Shown here one piece after another: positions 35,619 through 44,944 of a DNA stretch of 64,000 bases. The notes beneath the pieces were generated by a model. That model saw nothing but the letters and a program-made list of their open reading frames with translations. It ran no database searches and was not told the origin of the DNA. How positions within the stretch are numbered: position 1 is the first letter of the stretch; each line of letters opens with the position of its first letter. Position numbers and translations under genes: made by a program. The stretch is from Pontibacter vulgaris (GTDB lineage: Bacteria; Bacteroidota; Bacteroidia; Cytophagales; Hymenobacteraceae): contig NZ_JAJVDH010000006.1 in the NCBI RefSeq assembly GCF_022758145.1, forward strand, positions 124,001-188,000, given 5' to 3'.

Positions 35619-36974
35619 TTAAAACCGAAGTATAAAGGTAGTGCCTTTACCTAATTCAGATTGCACGGAAATGGTACCTTTATGCAAACGCATGATCTGG
35701 CGAGATAAGCTAAGGCCAATACCCGAACCTGTTTTCTTGGTTGTAAAAAATGGAATAAATATTTTGGCTGCGGCTTCCTGTGTCATGCCCTGGCCGTTAT
35801 CAGAAATCTCAATGCTGATCCTGCTCCGGTCGTCAAGGTAAGCCCGAAGTATGATCTTCTTTTCGGCTTGTTCGTGCACTGCCTCTATAGCATTTTTTAG
35901 CAGGTTAATCAGTACTTGCTCAATCATACTTCTATCGGCAGCCAGCAGCAAATGAGGCGATTGCACGTCAAGTATAAACTGAACGTGTTGCACTGCCAAC
36001 TGCTCACGCATCAATAGCTTAATATCCTGCAGGAGTTCACTTACATCAAACTTAGTTATGTTGGGTGGAGAAATAGTAGTCAGGTTTCTGAAATCGCTTA
36101 CAAACTTGATCAGGCCATCGCTCCTACGGCTTATAGTCTGAAGGCATTGCCCGATATCTTCCAGTTCTTCTTTAAGCACGGTAACTTCCTCGGCAGGAGA
36201 ATCTGTATAACTTTGGATTTCTTCGCGCGCGCTGGCAGAGAGCGAAGCAATGGGCGTTACCGAGTTCATGATCTCATGGGTAAGCACCTTAATTAAATTG
36301 TGCCAGGCCTCCATTTCTTTTTCTTCGAGTTCGCGCTGTATATTTTGCAGAGAAGCCACGCGCACCTGGTCGCCTAATAGTGCCAACTCTATTACATGTA
36401 CCGATACGTTAACCAGCTCGCCGCCCTGCCTGAATTGCACGAGGGTTTTCTCGCCATGCTCCAATTGCTGCATATTTACAGCCAGTGCCGGGTTTACTGT
36501 TTCCAGCTCATGCATGTGGTTGGCATGCGCAATTTTCAGTAATTTCTTGGCGGCGTTGTTTAGTAACAGGATGGTGCCATCGGGTTTATAGGTTATGATG
36601 CCTATGCCGATATGCTGTACAATTACCTCAAAGTAATGCAGGTGCGCTTCTTTTTCGGCACGCACTTCCCTGAACTTGGCCATCACTTCGTTTAACTTAA
36701 GCCCCAGTTCATGCTGGATTCTGCCTTCGCCACTTACCCGGAAAAGTTCTGTAAAATCATCATATTTAATGGAGTTCAGGAAACGGAGAAACTGTTTGTT
36801 AGTATGTTCATGAAAGCGAATAAGCAGAAACACTTGCAGCAGTATAAAAAGTATAAGCCCAATGTAGGTGCCGCGATAGTCGGGGTTAAAGTTTATACTT
36901 GCAAGGGCATAGATAGAGATAACCAGCAATGCAACCCGCAGCAGCAACTGCAGCCTGTAGTTTCTAAAGCGCAT
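35619..36974 (-). CDS. Sensor histidine kinase, partner of the NtrC-type regulator
   Basis: A 451-residue kinase with two N-terminal membrane spans (LQLLLRVALLVISIYAL and TYIGLILFILLQVFLLI), a PAS-like region (residues about 110-205, IVQHIGIGIITYKPDGTILLLNNAAKKLL), a HisKA segment with the phosphoacceptor in LTHEIMNSVTPI, and a catalytic ATPase domain (NLLKNAIEAV, ISDNGQGM, TTKKTGSGIGLSL). There is almost no periplasmic domain, so the signal is probably membrane-borne or cytoplasmic. Its start overlaps the regulator's end by 11 nt, so both come from one transcript. Confidence 0.88.
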   Translation of the reverse strand: MRFRNYRLQLLLRVALLVISIYALASINFNPDYRGTYIGLILFILLQVFLLIRFHEHTNKQFLRFLNSIKYDDFTELFRVSGEGRIQHELGLKLNEVMAKFREVRAEKEAHLHYFEVIVQHIGIGIITYKPDGTILLLNNAAKKLLKIAHANHMHELETVNPALAVNMQQLEHGEKTLVQFRQGGELVNVSVHVIELALLGDQVRVASLQNIQRELEEKEMEAWHNLIKVLTHEIMNSVTPIASLSASAREEIQSYTDSPAEEVTVLKEELEDIGQCLQTISRRSDGLIKFVSDFRNLTTISPPNITKFDVSELLQDIKLLMREQLAVQHVQFILDVQSPHLLLAADRSMIEQVLINLLKNAIEAVHEQAEKKIILRAYLDDRSRISIEISDNGQGMTQEAAAKIFIPFFTTKKTGSGIGLSLSRQIMRLHKGTISVQSELGKGTTFILRF

Positions 36975-38343
36975 ACTTTTCTAGCCTTCTGTACAAAGCC
37001 CCTCTCGAAAGCCCCAATTCTTTTGCTGCTTTTGAGATGTTGCCATCATATTTCTGCAATACGCGCTGCACTGCATCGCGCTCCAGGTCGTCCAGTTTCT
37101 GAGAATCTACCTGTGCAGGCTTTGCCTCAGGTTGCGTTTCTGATATGAAAAAGAAGTCGTCGGCTTGTAGTTCGCTGTTGTCGCTCATAATGCTGGCCCG
37201 CTCCAGCACGTGTTGCAGTTCGCGCACGTTACCAGGCCAGTTGTAGCGTTTCAACTTTTGTAACGCATTATCAGATAAGACTTTCAGAGGCTGTTTATAC
37301 TTTTGAGAATAGGATTCCAGGAAATGTTCTGCAAACAATGGAATATCGTCAAGGCGTTCGCGCAAAGGTGGCAGGTTCAGCTCAACGGTGTTAATGCGGT
37401 AAAGTAAATCCTGGCGAAACTCGTGGCGCTGCACCATCTCTTTTAAGAGCATGTTGGTTGCACTGATCAGGCGTATGTTTACAGGTATAGGTTTATTAGT
37501 GCCAACCCGAATCACTTCACGACGTTGTAGCACTGTCAGTAACTTTGCCTGCATAGCCAGCGATAAATTCCCGATTTCATCGAGGAACAAGGTGCCCCCG
37601 TTTGCCGCTTCTATTCTGCCTATTCTGTCTTCTTTAGCATCTGTGAAGGCACCTTTTTTATGCCCGAAAAGTTCGCTTTCAAACAACGATTCGGTAACAG
37701 CCCCCATATCAACGGTAACAAAAACTTTATCGGCGCGTGATGATCGCTGGTGTATGGTTCTGGCAATTACTTCTTTACCTGTTCCGTTCTCCCCCAGGAG
37801 TAAAATATCGGCATCGGTTTTAGCTACTTTATCTATAATTGAAAACAGGTTGCGCATGGCTGGGCTTTGGCCGGTAATTATACTTTGCGGGGCATTCAAT
37901 TCCGCGCAAAGCGATTTGTTTACTTCTTTAAGCTGGTGCACTTCTTTATAGGAGTTGCGTAGCTTAGAAGCCGATGAAAGTGTGGCTAACAGCTTTTCAT
38001 TTTGCCAGGGCTTGAGCACAAAATCGGTAGCACCTTCTTTAAGCGCCCGAACTGCCATTTCCACATCACCGAAAGCCGTTATCATCACTACTACTGCAGA
38101 CGGATCATACTTCAAAATTTCCTTCAGCCAGTAAAAGCCTTCCTGCCCGCTTGTAATGTCTTGCGTGAAGTTCATGTCGAGCAGAATGATATCAAAATCG
38201 CCATTGGAAACCAGGAAAGGAATCTTCTTCGGATTCTTTTCCATGATAACTTCTGAGGCATGTTTTTTCAGCAACATTTTAGCCGAAAACAACACATCTT
38301 CGTTGTCATCAATCACCAATATTTTTCCGAGATTCTGATCCAT
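36964..38343 (-). CDS. NtrC-family sigma-54-dependent response regulator
   Basis: A 459-residue protein in three parts: receiver domain (phosphoacceptor D56 in ILLDMNF), AAA+ domain with Walker A GENGTGKE and Walker B GGTLFLDEIGN, and a Fis-type HTH (ISKAAKELGLSRGALYRRL). The sigma-54-contact loop reads GAFTDA where the classic form is GAFTGA; this variant is common among Bacteroidota regulators and does not argue for loss of function. It is the first gene of the operon with the kinase. Its own start faces a 274-bp gap that holds two TGTCC-N6-GGACA palindromes and a -24/-12 promoter for the divergent ABC transporter, its most likely target. Confidence 0.88.
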   Translation of the reverse strand: MDQNLGKILVIDDNEDVLFSAKMLLKKHASEVIMEKNPKKIPFLVSNGDFDIILLDMNFTQDITSGQEGFYWLKEILKYDPSAVVVMITAFGDVEMAVRALKEGATDFVLKPWQNEKLLATLSSASKLRNSYKEVHQLKEVNKSLCAELNAPQSIITGQSPAMRNLFSIIDKVAKTDADILLLGENGTGKEVIARTIHQRSSRADKVFVTVDMGAVTESLFESELFGHKKGAFTDAKEDRIGRIEAANGGTLFLDEIGNLSLAMQAKLLTVLQRREVIRVGTNKPIPVNIRLISATNMLLKEMVQRHEFRQDLLYRINTVELNLPPLRERLDDIPLFAEHFLESYSQKYKQPLKVLSDNALQKLKRYNWPGNVRELQHVLERASIMSDNSELQADDFFFISETQPEAKPAQVDSQKLDDLERDAVQRVLQKYDGNISKAAKELGLSRGALYRRLEKYAL

Positions 38344-38448
38344 AGTTAGGGAGCTTATAGTTACTTATACTAGTGCAAGTATAAAATATTGTGCCAGGCT
38401 AATTATACCCTAATTTACACTATTTTATACTTAAATCACATTACTTAC

Positions 38449-38485
38449 TGTCCATGCCCGGACATTTACTGTCCAGGTATGGACA
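38449..38485 (+). promoter_or_regulatory. Two phased enhancer palindromes for the NtrC-type regulator
   Basis: TGTCC-N6-GGACA occurs at 38449-38464 and again at 38470-38485. Both begin TTACTGTCCA. They are 21 bp apart centre to centre, two turns of the helix, so both lie on the same DNA face. They sit about 60-75 bp upstream of the -24/-12 element. Confidence 0.75.
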
Positions 38486-38537
38486 CTGATGTGTGCCATG
38501 CCATTCGTTTTCAGGCTGTATTGCAGCATTTGTGAAC

Positions 38538-38553
38538 TGGCACAGGTCTTGGG
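38538..38553 (+). promoter_or_regulatory. Sigma-54 -24/-12 promoter
   Basis: TGGCAC-N5-TTGG matches the sigma-54 consensus TGGCAC-N5-TTGC except for the last C. It lies about 65 bp before the ABC ATPase gene and downstream of the enhancer palindromes. Confidence 0.7.
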
Positions 38554-38617
38554 TTTATACTTTCAAAACATATTTTAACCTGAAGATTAATCTGCTTACA
38601 CTAACCAGAATAAAACC

Positions 38618-39322
38618 ATGAAAAACCTGATCATTGAAGCCAGGCAACTGGAAAAAAAATACCTGACTGATACCATAGAAACTACTGCACTAGCCGGTGT
38701 GGATGTAAGTATAGCCGCCGGTGAATTTGTGGCCGTAATGGGCCCATCCGGTTGCGGCAAAAGTACCTTGCTAAATATTATGGGCATGCTGGATGCTCCT
38801 TCAGGTGGCAACCTGCTGTTTATGGGTAATGAAATTGGTCGGGCAACTGAGCGGCAGCGTGCGCAATTACGCAAACAAAACCTGGGCTTTATCTTCCAGA
38901 GCTTTAACCTGATCGATGAACTTACAGTGGAGGAGAATGTAACACTCCCTTTGGTATACCAGGGAGTACCACAGGCAGAAATCAAAACGCGGGTATCAGA
39001 GGCTTTGGAACGTGTAGGCATTGCACATCGCCGCAATCATTTTCCGCAACAGCTTTCAGGTGGCCAGCAGCAACGGGTGGCCATTGCACGTGCCGTAATT
39101 GGCAAGCCCAAACTTATACTTGCCGATGAACCAACCGGTAACCTGGACTCGGTACATGGCCGGGAGGTAATGCAATTATTATCGGAGTTAAATGAAGCAG
39201 GCGCAACTATCGTTATGGTTACACACTCCCCTTCCGATGCTGAGTATGCACACCGCATTATTAACCTCTTTGATGGCCAGGTTATCACAGAACGTTCTGC
39301 TGTAGCTGTCGCTAATTTCTAA
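38618..39322 (+). CDS. MacB/LolD-type ABC transporter ATP-binding protein
   Basis: A 234-residue ATPase with Walker A GPSGCGKST, signature LSGGQQQR, Walker B LILADEPTGNLDS and the H-loop MVTHS. The LNIMGMLDAPSGG segment and LGFIFQSFNLIDELTVEENV identify the MacB/FtsE/LolD group. It is followed after 17 bp by an 808-residue permease, together forming an exporter or mechanotransmission complex. Transcription probably comes from the sigma-54 promoter at 38538. Confidence 0.88.
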   Translation: MKNLIIEARQLEKKYLTDTIETTALAGVDVSIAAGEFVAVMGPSGCGKSTLLNIMGMLDAPSGGNLLFMGNEIGRATERQRAQLRKQNLGFIFQSFNLIDELTVEENVTLPLVYQGVPQAEIKTRVSEALERVGIAHRRNHFPQQLSGGQQQRVAIARAVIGKPKLILADEPTGNLDSVHGREVMQLLSELNEAGATIVMVTHSPSDAEYAHRIINLFDGQVITERSAVAVANF

Positions 39323-39339
39323 GTATAAATCTGAAGATC

Positions 39340-41766
39340 ATGTTAAAAATATACTTCCTCACTGCCCTCAGATCACTGCTCCGCAACAAAAGTTATAGTG
39401 TGCTCAATATTATGGGCCTGGCATTAGGTATAACCTGCAGTATTTTGCTTTTCCTGGTAATTAAGTATGAGCTTAGCTATGATGCTTTCCATACGAAGGC
39501 AGACCGCATTTACCGCCTGAACGTGGATTCGAACTACGAAGATGGAGTATTTAAAACAACTTCCATTCACTTCCCAGCCGTTGGCATACTGCGCAGCAAC
39601 AATCCGGGTTTTGAAAAAATTACCCAGTTATATGGCGAAGAAGGTGGCCAGATCACAGTACCCGGCAACGGCAAGGTAGCACCGCGATTTTTCCGTGAAG
39701 AAGCAGGTGTTGGCTTTGTAGAACCTGAGTATATGGATCTTTTTGATTTTGATACAGGCGGACAGGATATCAGGCCTTTGCTGCGTGAGCCAAATACGAT
39801 CATACTAACGCAATCAAAAGCAGATTTATACTTCCCGGGAGAAGAAGCCGTAGGCAAAACGGTAAAATTCAACAATACGCTCACCCTGAAAGTAGCGGCC
39901 GTTATACCTGATTTCCCAACCAATACAGACTTTCCTTTTGCCTACCTGATTTCTTATGCTTCACTTAAGAACTATTCGCCCTATGACCTTACGTCCTGGA
40001 ACTCATTGGTGAGCAATCACACCGCTTTTGCGCTGTTGCCTGAGCATTCGGATGTAAAAGCGATGGAGAAGAACATCAATACAACCCTTAGGAAACATAT
40101 GCCGGAAAAACGTAAAGCTAACGAGGTAATTACCCTTCAACCGCTTGATGACATTCATTTTAATGCGGATTATGGTACTTATTCTCAGCGAACTATTTCA
40201 AAAGAAGTCATCTGGTCGATGGCATTGGTTGGTTTGTTTCTGGTGATTACAGCTTGCATAAACTTTATTAACCTTGCCACTGCCCAGGCTATTAAAAGGG
40301 CCAAAGAAGTAGGCATTCGCAAAGTAATGGGAAGCAACCAATGGCAACTCATGTTACAGTTCCTGGGCGAAACTTTTATTATAACGCTGATGGCTACCTT
40401 GATCTCTGTTATACTTACCGAGCTTGCCCTGCCATACCTGAACCAGTTACTGGAACTTAAGATTACATTCGGCATCTGGAATAACCCGGCACTGCAGCTC
40501 TTTCTGGCTTTGCAGATTATACTTGTAACCCTTTTTGCAGGGCTTTACCCGGCATTTGTGCTTTCCCGCTTTCAACCAATTACTGCACTGCGAAGCCGTA
40601 TATCGGTGCAGCAGGTTGCGGGTATATCATTACGACGAGCCCTGGTTGTAGTACAGTTCACGATTTGCCAGGTGCTCATCATCTGCACTTTTATTGTAAA
40701 TGAGCAAATGCTTTATTTCAGGAACAAAGATCTCGGCTTTAATAAAGATGCGGTGGTTACCTCCTTTCTGCCGCAGGGCCAGGCCATTAAACTCAAAGCC
40801 TTGCGCCACGAACTCCTTAGCAATCCAGCTGTAGAAAATGTAACTTTTGGTATAGCGCCCCCCGCAGGAAATATTACCAGCCTGACAAACTTCGGATTTA
40901 ATAACTCCAGGGAAGATTTACCTTTTCAGGCCAACCTAAAATTTGTTGATGAAAATTACCTGGATGTCTTTGGCCTTAAACTTATAGCCGGTCGAAAATT
41001 CAAGGATAGCGAAAATGCTGATGCTAATGATTCTACGTTGCGGGTGCTTATTAACGAAACCATGCGACGTAAACTTCAGCTAAAATCACCTGAGGATGCC
41101 CTTGGTAAAAGTATAACTTTATCCGGAGGCAGAACTAAAGGAATCATACTTGGAGTGGTAGAAGATTTTCATCAGGCTTCCTTGCATGATCCGATCGACC
41201 CTATTTTTCTTGTTGCACAACCACAAAGCTATCTGTACATGATGGCAAAAATTAATGTTCGGCATAACAAAGAAGCTCTAAAGCACCTGGAGCAAGTATG
41301 GTATAAAGCCTACCCTGATGATGTTTTCAACTATGAATTTCTGGACGAGAGTATCGCCCGCTTTTACCAGGACGAGCAACGCCAAAGCACTTTATTTAAA
41401 GTATTTTCTTTTATCGCCATTTTTATTGGCTGCCTGGGCTTGTATGGGTTAATATCTTTTATGGCTGCACAACGCACCAAGGAAATAGGAATTCGCAAAG
41501 TAATGGGTGCTTCCATTCTGAATATTACCATTTTATTTTCAAAAGAATTTGTGAAGCTTGTTCTGATCGCATTCCTGGTTGCAGCACCTATAGCTTACTA
41601 CCTGATGCAACTATGGCTACAGGATTTTACATACCGCATCAGCATAGGTTATTGGGCTTTTATACTTGCCGGCATCGCAACGCTGGTAATTGCTTTGGTT
41701 ACGATAAGCTTCCAGGCAATAAAAGCAGCATTGAGAAACCCTATTTATTCTCTGAAAACAGAATAA
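39340..41766 (+). CDS. FtsX/MacB-like ABC transporter permease
   Basis: An 808-residue permease in two halves. Each has a periplasmic MacB_PCD-like domain and an FtsX core (LVITACINFINLATAQAIKRAKEVGIRKVMGSNQ in the first half; IGCLGLYGLISFMAAQRTKEIGIRKVMGAS in the second). The duplicated core suggests eight or more membrane spans. Such long permeases are widespread in Bacteroidota and are usually regulated by a neighbouring two-component system, as here. The exported substance is unknown. Confidence 0.85.
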   Translation: MLKIYFLTALRSLLRNKSYSVLNIMGLALGITCSILLFLVIKYELSYDAFHTKADRIYRLNVDSNYEDGVFKTTSIHFPAVGILRSNNPGFEKITQLYGEEGGQITVPGNGKVAPRFFREEAGVGFVEPEYMDLFDFDTGGQDIRPLLREPNTIILTQSKADLYFPGEEAVGKTVKFNNTLTLKVAAVIPDFPTNTDFPFAYLISYASLKNYSPYDLTSWNSLVSNHTAFALLPEHSDVKAMEKNINTTLRKHMPEKRKANEVITLQPLDDIHFNADYGTYSQRTISKEVIWSMALVGLFLVITACINFINLATAQAIKRAKEVGIRKVMGSNQWQLMLQFLGETFIITLMATLISVILTELALPYLNQLLELKITFGIWNNPALQLFLALQIILVTLFAGLYPAFVLSRFQPITALRSRISVQQVAGISLRRALVVVQFTICQVLIICTFIVNEQMLYFRNKDLGFNKDAVVTSFLPQGQAIKLKALRHELLSNPAVENVTFGIAPPAGNITSLTNFGFNNSREDLPFQANLKFVDENYLDVFGLKLIAGRKFKDSENADANDSTLRVLINETMRRKLQLKSPEDALGKSITLSGGRTKGIILGVVEDFHQASLHDPIDPIFLVAQPQSYLYMMAKINVRHNKEALKHLEQVWYKAYPDDVFNYEFLDESIARFYQDEQRQSTLFKVFSFIAIFIGCLGLYGLISFMAAQRTKEIGIRKVMGASILNITILFSKEFVKLVLIAFLVAAPIAYYLMQLWLQDFTYRISIGYWAFILAGIATLVIALVTISFQAIKAALRNPIYSLKTE

Positions 41767-41852
41767 CTAAACTTTCTTAGCGAAATATTGCACTTAAAAT
41801 GAGCCTGTTACATAGTCAGGCTCATTTTCTTTAAGAAAAGCTCAAAAAAGAG

Positions 41853-41883
41853 TTTGCAGAAATAAAATCACCCCTTATATTTG
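41853..41883 (+). promoter_or_regulatory. Promoter of tRNA-Glu
   Basis: TTTG at 41853-41856 and TATATTTG at 41876-41883 match the Bacteroidota -33 and -7 elements, with 19 nt between. The tRNA starts 23 nt after the -7 element. Confidence 0.7.
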
Positions 41884-41905
41884 CATCGCAATACAGCAAT
41901 TGCAC

Positions 41906-41977
41906 GGTCCGTTCGTCTAGGGGTTAGGACTTCAGATTTTCATTCTGGCAACAGGGGTTCGATTCCCCTACGGACTA
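41906..41977 (+). tRNA. tRNA-Glu (anticodon TTC)
   Basis: The acceptor arms GGTCCGT and ACGGACT pair over 7 bp (one G-T). The anticodon loop TTTTCAT holds TTC for glutamate, the T-arm is GGGGTTCGATTCCCC, and CCA is not encoded. Its 3' end is duplicated at 60512-60527, which marks it as the insertion target of the adjacent island. Confidence 0.93.
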
Positions 41978-41979
41978 CT
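41964..41979 (+). repeat. Left attachment site (attL) of the island
   Basis: TCCCCTACGGACTACT is the 3' end of tRNA-Glu and recurs exactly, in the same orientation, at 60512-60527, 18,548 bp away. Confidence 0.8.
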
Positions 41980-42014
41980 AAAAAGCCTATTAGAGTAATC
42001 TAATAGGCTTTTTT
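41980..42014 (+). terminator. Terminator just inside the left end
   Basis: AAAAAGCCTATTAGA pairs with TCTAATAGGCTTTTTT. It now terminates the tRNA transcript. Confidence 0.8.
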
Positions 42015-42019
42015 AATTT

Positions 42020-42041
42020 ACTTCGGACACTATTCGGACAC
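42020..42041 (+). repeat. Left integrase arm-type repeats
   Basis: Two TTCGGACAC units 11 bp apart. The same arrangement recurs at 60364-60385 with one base changed (second unit TTCGTACAC), in the same orientation, matching 21 of 22 positions. Confidence 0.6.
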
Positions 42042-42087
42042 CAGTAGCGTAAAATATCCTCTTCGATTCAGAAACCTGAACTAACCC

Positions 42088-43830
42088 ATGGCAAAAGTCA
42101 TTAGTGCACAAGCCTTCATTTCACTATTGAATGACCCTAAAAGAATAGGCAAAATAGTAGAAATAACCGATGTGTTTGTAGATGAAGAAGTTGAATTAAA
42201 CAATTATAATTACACTTGTTCTTATGCAATTGTTAAGAATGTTGAGTTTAGTAAAAATGTTATTTTTAATTCAGTAAATCTAGAGTACGGTATAAGGTTT
42301 TTAAATTGTCGTTTTGACAAAGTTTTAGCTTTAAATAAAAGTGTTGCTAATGGCTATGATCCTGAATTAGATAAAGACCATAATTTCAACAGCCTAATAA
42401 TCGATAATTGCGAAGTTAATAGGGTTCAAATCTATAATAAAAGTGAATTTGGCAGAGGGGTATCTATCCGAAATTCCAGTTCTATAAAAGATTTGATTGT
42501 AGAACAAGTTTTGGTGAGAGAAGGAGGGCTAGAAATTGATTCATCTCAACTTAATGGTAAGTTTTCAATAAGGTCCATGGTTCTTAATGGTCTTGGGCAA
42601 ATCAGAATTAATAATTCAGAAATAGACTCACATGTTATTTGTGAAGCACTAGATGTGGGAAGCTTTTCACTAATTGGTAATACATTTAAGGATCACGTAC
42701 AGCTTTGGAAAATTAACAGCAGGTCAGGTCTAACATTCAATAATGGAATTTTCAATGATGATGTATTAATTAGAGGTTGTACAATTAAAGATACATTAAC
42801 TATAGTTGGGGACCAATTTAAGAAAAGTATAAAAATTGATATTGAAGATACAACAAATCAACTAGTAGGCCAGGTTAATGATATTTATATATCTGCTGGT
42901 AAATTTGGTACTAGCTTCATTTTTAATGGTAGTGACAAAGAAGTAAAAAAACTACATGTTGATGCTTCGCAAAATTTAGAGGGAACTATCCAGTTTAATC
43001 AAGTTAGCTTTCAAACAGTCTTATTTAAGTCAGATAATCATAAAGGTAATTTTGTGTTTAGTAGATGTTCATTTTCAAATCTTACTTTCGAGAGCTTCAC
43101 TAATTATGGAAACTTAATAATATCTTCTTGTAAGTCTAATACAAATCACGAAACAATTTTTAAAATTGAAAACTCTAATTTAGGTAAAGCACAGTTTTTC
43201 AATTTTTCCTTAAACTCTTTTAAAGAGATCAATATCGTTGATTCATACCTTAGTGATATTGTTACTTCAGATGTAACCTGGTTTTCTGATACACAATTGG
43301 TAACAGGTTCAGATGACACACAGATCAATAAAAAGAAAAGAGAGATATATCGTCAATTCAAACAAGCCCTCGAAAAACAAGGAGATAAGTTGAATGCTCT
43401 TGAATTTCAAGCATTAGAATTAATTGCCTTTAAAAAACAGATAGCATCTGATAAGCAATCAAAAATTAGAGATAGGTTTATATTGTGGCTTAGCCAATCT
43501 AATGATTTCGGTTTGAATTGGACGAAGCCAGTATGTATAATTACAGCTATTACTTTCCTTTTTTATCTAATAATTGCAATTGATACAACAGAAGAATTAA
43601 GATGGCTGCCTTCCTTAAATAAGGAAGATATTCTTTTTACTGTCAACACTTTATATAATAAGCTATATTTATTTCCCCAACTCTTTAATCCAGCAAGAGG
43701 AATTAATAAAATTTTTCATGAGGGAATAAATTTGAGTACAACCATTTACTTCTTAGATGCCATACATAGGATTATCCTAGCTTTTTTCATTGTTCAGACA
43801 GTATCAGCCTTTAGAAAATTTATTAAGTAG
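42088..43830 (+). CDS. Beta-helix/pentapeptide-like protein with C-terminal membrane spans
   Basis: A 580-residue protein of unknown function. Residues about 25-410 form a long run of short strands ending in hydrophobic-polar turns (FSKNVIFNSVNLEYGIRFLNCRF, SLIIDNCEVNRVQIYNKSEFGRGVSI), typical of a right-handed beta-helix. A charged helical linker follows (residues about 415-445, YRQFKQALEKQGDKLNALEFQALEL), then two membrane spans (about 481-499 and 552-574). This topology, a cytoplasmic beta-helix attached to a channel-like end, resembles membrane effectors in some antiviral systems. No assignment is safe. It is the first cargo gene beside attL, and very AT-rich. Confidence 0.7.
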   Translation: MAKVISAQAFISLLNDPKRIGKIVEITDVFVDEEVELNNYNYTCSYAIVKNVEFSKNVIFNSVNLEYGIRFLNCRFDKVLALNKSVANGYDPELDKDHNFNSLIIDNCEVNRVQIYNKSEFGRGVSIRNSSSIKDLIVEQVLVREGGLEIDSSQLNGKFSIRSMVLNGLGQIRINNSEIDSHVICEALDVGSFSLIGNTFKDHVQLWKINSRSGLTFNNGIFNDDVLIRGCTIKDTLTIVGDQFKKSIKIDIEDTTNQLVGQVNDIYISAGKFGTSFIFNGSDKEVKKLHVDASQNLEGTIQFNQVSFQTVLFKSDNHKGNFVFSRCSFSNLTFESFTNYGNLIISSCKSNTNHETIFKIENSNLGKAQFFNFSLNSFKEINIVDSYLSDIVTSDVTWFSDTQLVTGSDDTQINKKKREIYRQFKQALEKQGDKLNALEFQALELIAFKKQIASDKQSKIRDRFILWLSQSNDFGLNWTKPVCIITAITFLFYLIIAIDTTEELRWLPSLNKEDILFTVNTLYNKLYLFPQLFNPARGINKIFHEGINLSTTIYFLDAIHRIILAFFIVQTVSAFRKFIK

Positions 43831-43857
43831 AAATATTATAGTAATTAGTTAAGAAGC

Positions 43858-44685
43858 TTAATCTGAGAATGAATCAAAGATAAATCTAAAGCGAGGGGAA
43901 AAAGTGCTATTATCTTCTCCATTACTTACAGAATCTGTGAAGTCTTGCATAACAAGATTACTGCTATTCTGTACTTGACTAAATTGTGTTAAGTATTGCC
44001 AATCTTTATTGCTTAGCAGTTCATCCTTTGAATACGCCTTTATTATAATCTCACTTTCTTTAGTACGCATCTTATAACCAGGCACTAGTTTCTCTGGTTC
44101 ATAAAACAACAAATGCCAAGGAAACGATGCTTGGTCTTCTAGTAGGCTAAAGAATGTAGGTATTTTCCAGATCTTCTTACGCTTCCTTTTAAGCTTGTTA
44201 GCGTATCTAGCCTCAATATGCTCAGCTGCAACTAATGTACAGCCATAATGATCAGCTACAAGTTCCTTACCACATAAATACTTAGGATATTCAAAGTCTT
44301 TAGCTACGTAGTTGTAAAGTAAGTATAAAGGAACACCACCTACTTCCTTAGCATAGTTCATTAACCCCTTCAGTTGACCTTTGTGGCTTATACGCGGGTA
44401 GCGTTGCTTTGCGTATAATCTTTTTGCCTGAATAGGGAAAATTAAAAATTCGTCTTTTCTTACAGCTATTGCAAACTCTAAGTCGTTACCATTACGCTTT
44501 TCATTTTTTGCATGTTCCAGCATAAACAATGAGCCATCTCCTGAGAAAAGTTTTGATATTTGGAAAACGAGATCATCAGTAATAGTAGTTTCCTGAAGTT
44601 TTGCTTGTTCATTATGATATACAAAGCCTAACCGGTCCCAGGTATATTTTGCAAAACTCTCAGACCACTCTTTTATGTCATTCAT
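43858..44685 (-). CDS. DUF6615-like PD-(D/E)xK nuclease-like protein
   Basis: I place the start at ATG 44685 (MNDIKEWSESFAKYTWDRL); the longer frame to 44766 adds a hydrophobic stretch not found in related proteins. The 275-residue product has LEHAKNEKRNGNDLEFAIAV (D68, E70) followed by FPIQAKRL (Q86, K88), a variant PD-(D/E)xK nuclease site with Q-x-K. HKGQLKGLMNYAKEVGGVPLYLLYNY resembles the DUF6615 family. It is convergent with the beta-helix gene, 27 bp apart. A restriction-like role is inferred. Confidence 0.6.
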   Translation of the reverse strand: MNDIKEWSESFAKYTWDRLGFVYHNEQAKLQETTITDDLVFQISKLFSGDGSLFMLEHAKNEKRNGNDLEFAIAVRKDEFLIFPIQAKRLYAKQRYPRISHKGQLKGLMNYAKEVGGVPLYLLYNYVAKDFEYPKYLCGKELVADHYGCTLVAAEHIEARYANKLKRKRKKIWKIPTFFSLLEDQASFPWHLLFYEPEKLVPGYKMRTKESEIIIKAYSKDELLSNKDWQYLTQFSQVQNSSNLVMQDFTDSVSNGEDNSTFSPRFRFIFDSFSD

Positions 44686-44944
44686 ATAGATTAATATCAA
44701 GAAGGAGATTATTTTAATACTAAGTAAAACTATATTGTATATGGCTATTAGAGTTATTAATAGCATCTCTTCCTATTAATTTAATGCCTAATACTACAGT
44801 CTTTTCAAAAGTAATTGATTTGAGCTTTATCTGTGTAACAATACTCTATATAGCTGCTCTTATGTCTGTGTTACTTTGTTAGGGCAAGGCCTTCTCCCCT
44901 AGTCACATTAAATAATTGTCTTGATAAGCCTTCGATAATGTAGA

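Noticed and set aside
36711..37148. A 145-residue plus-strand frame across the kinase/regulator junction
   Set aside because: Antisense to two genes with complete catalytic motifs; composition is not protein-like.
36964..38343. GAFTDA in place of GAFTGA as a sign of a non-functional sigma-54 activator
   Set aside because: This variant is frequent among Bacteroidota NtrC-family proteins, and a matching -24/-12 element and enhancers are present nearby.
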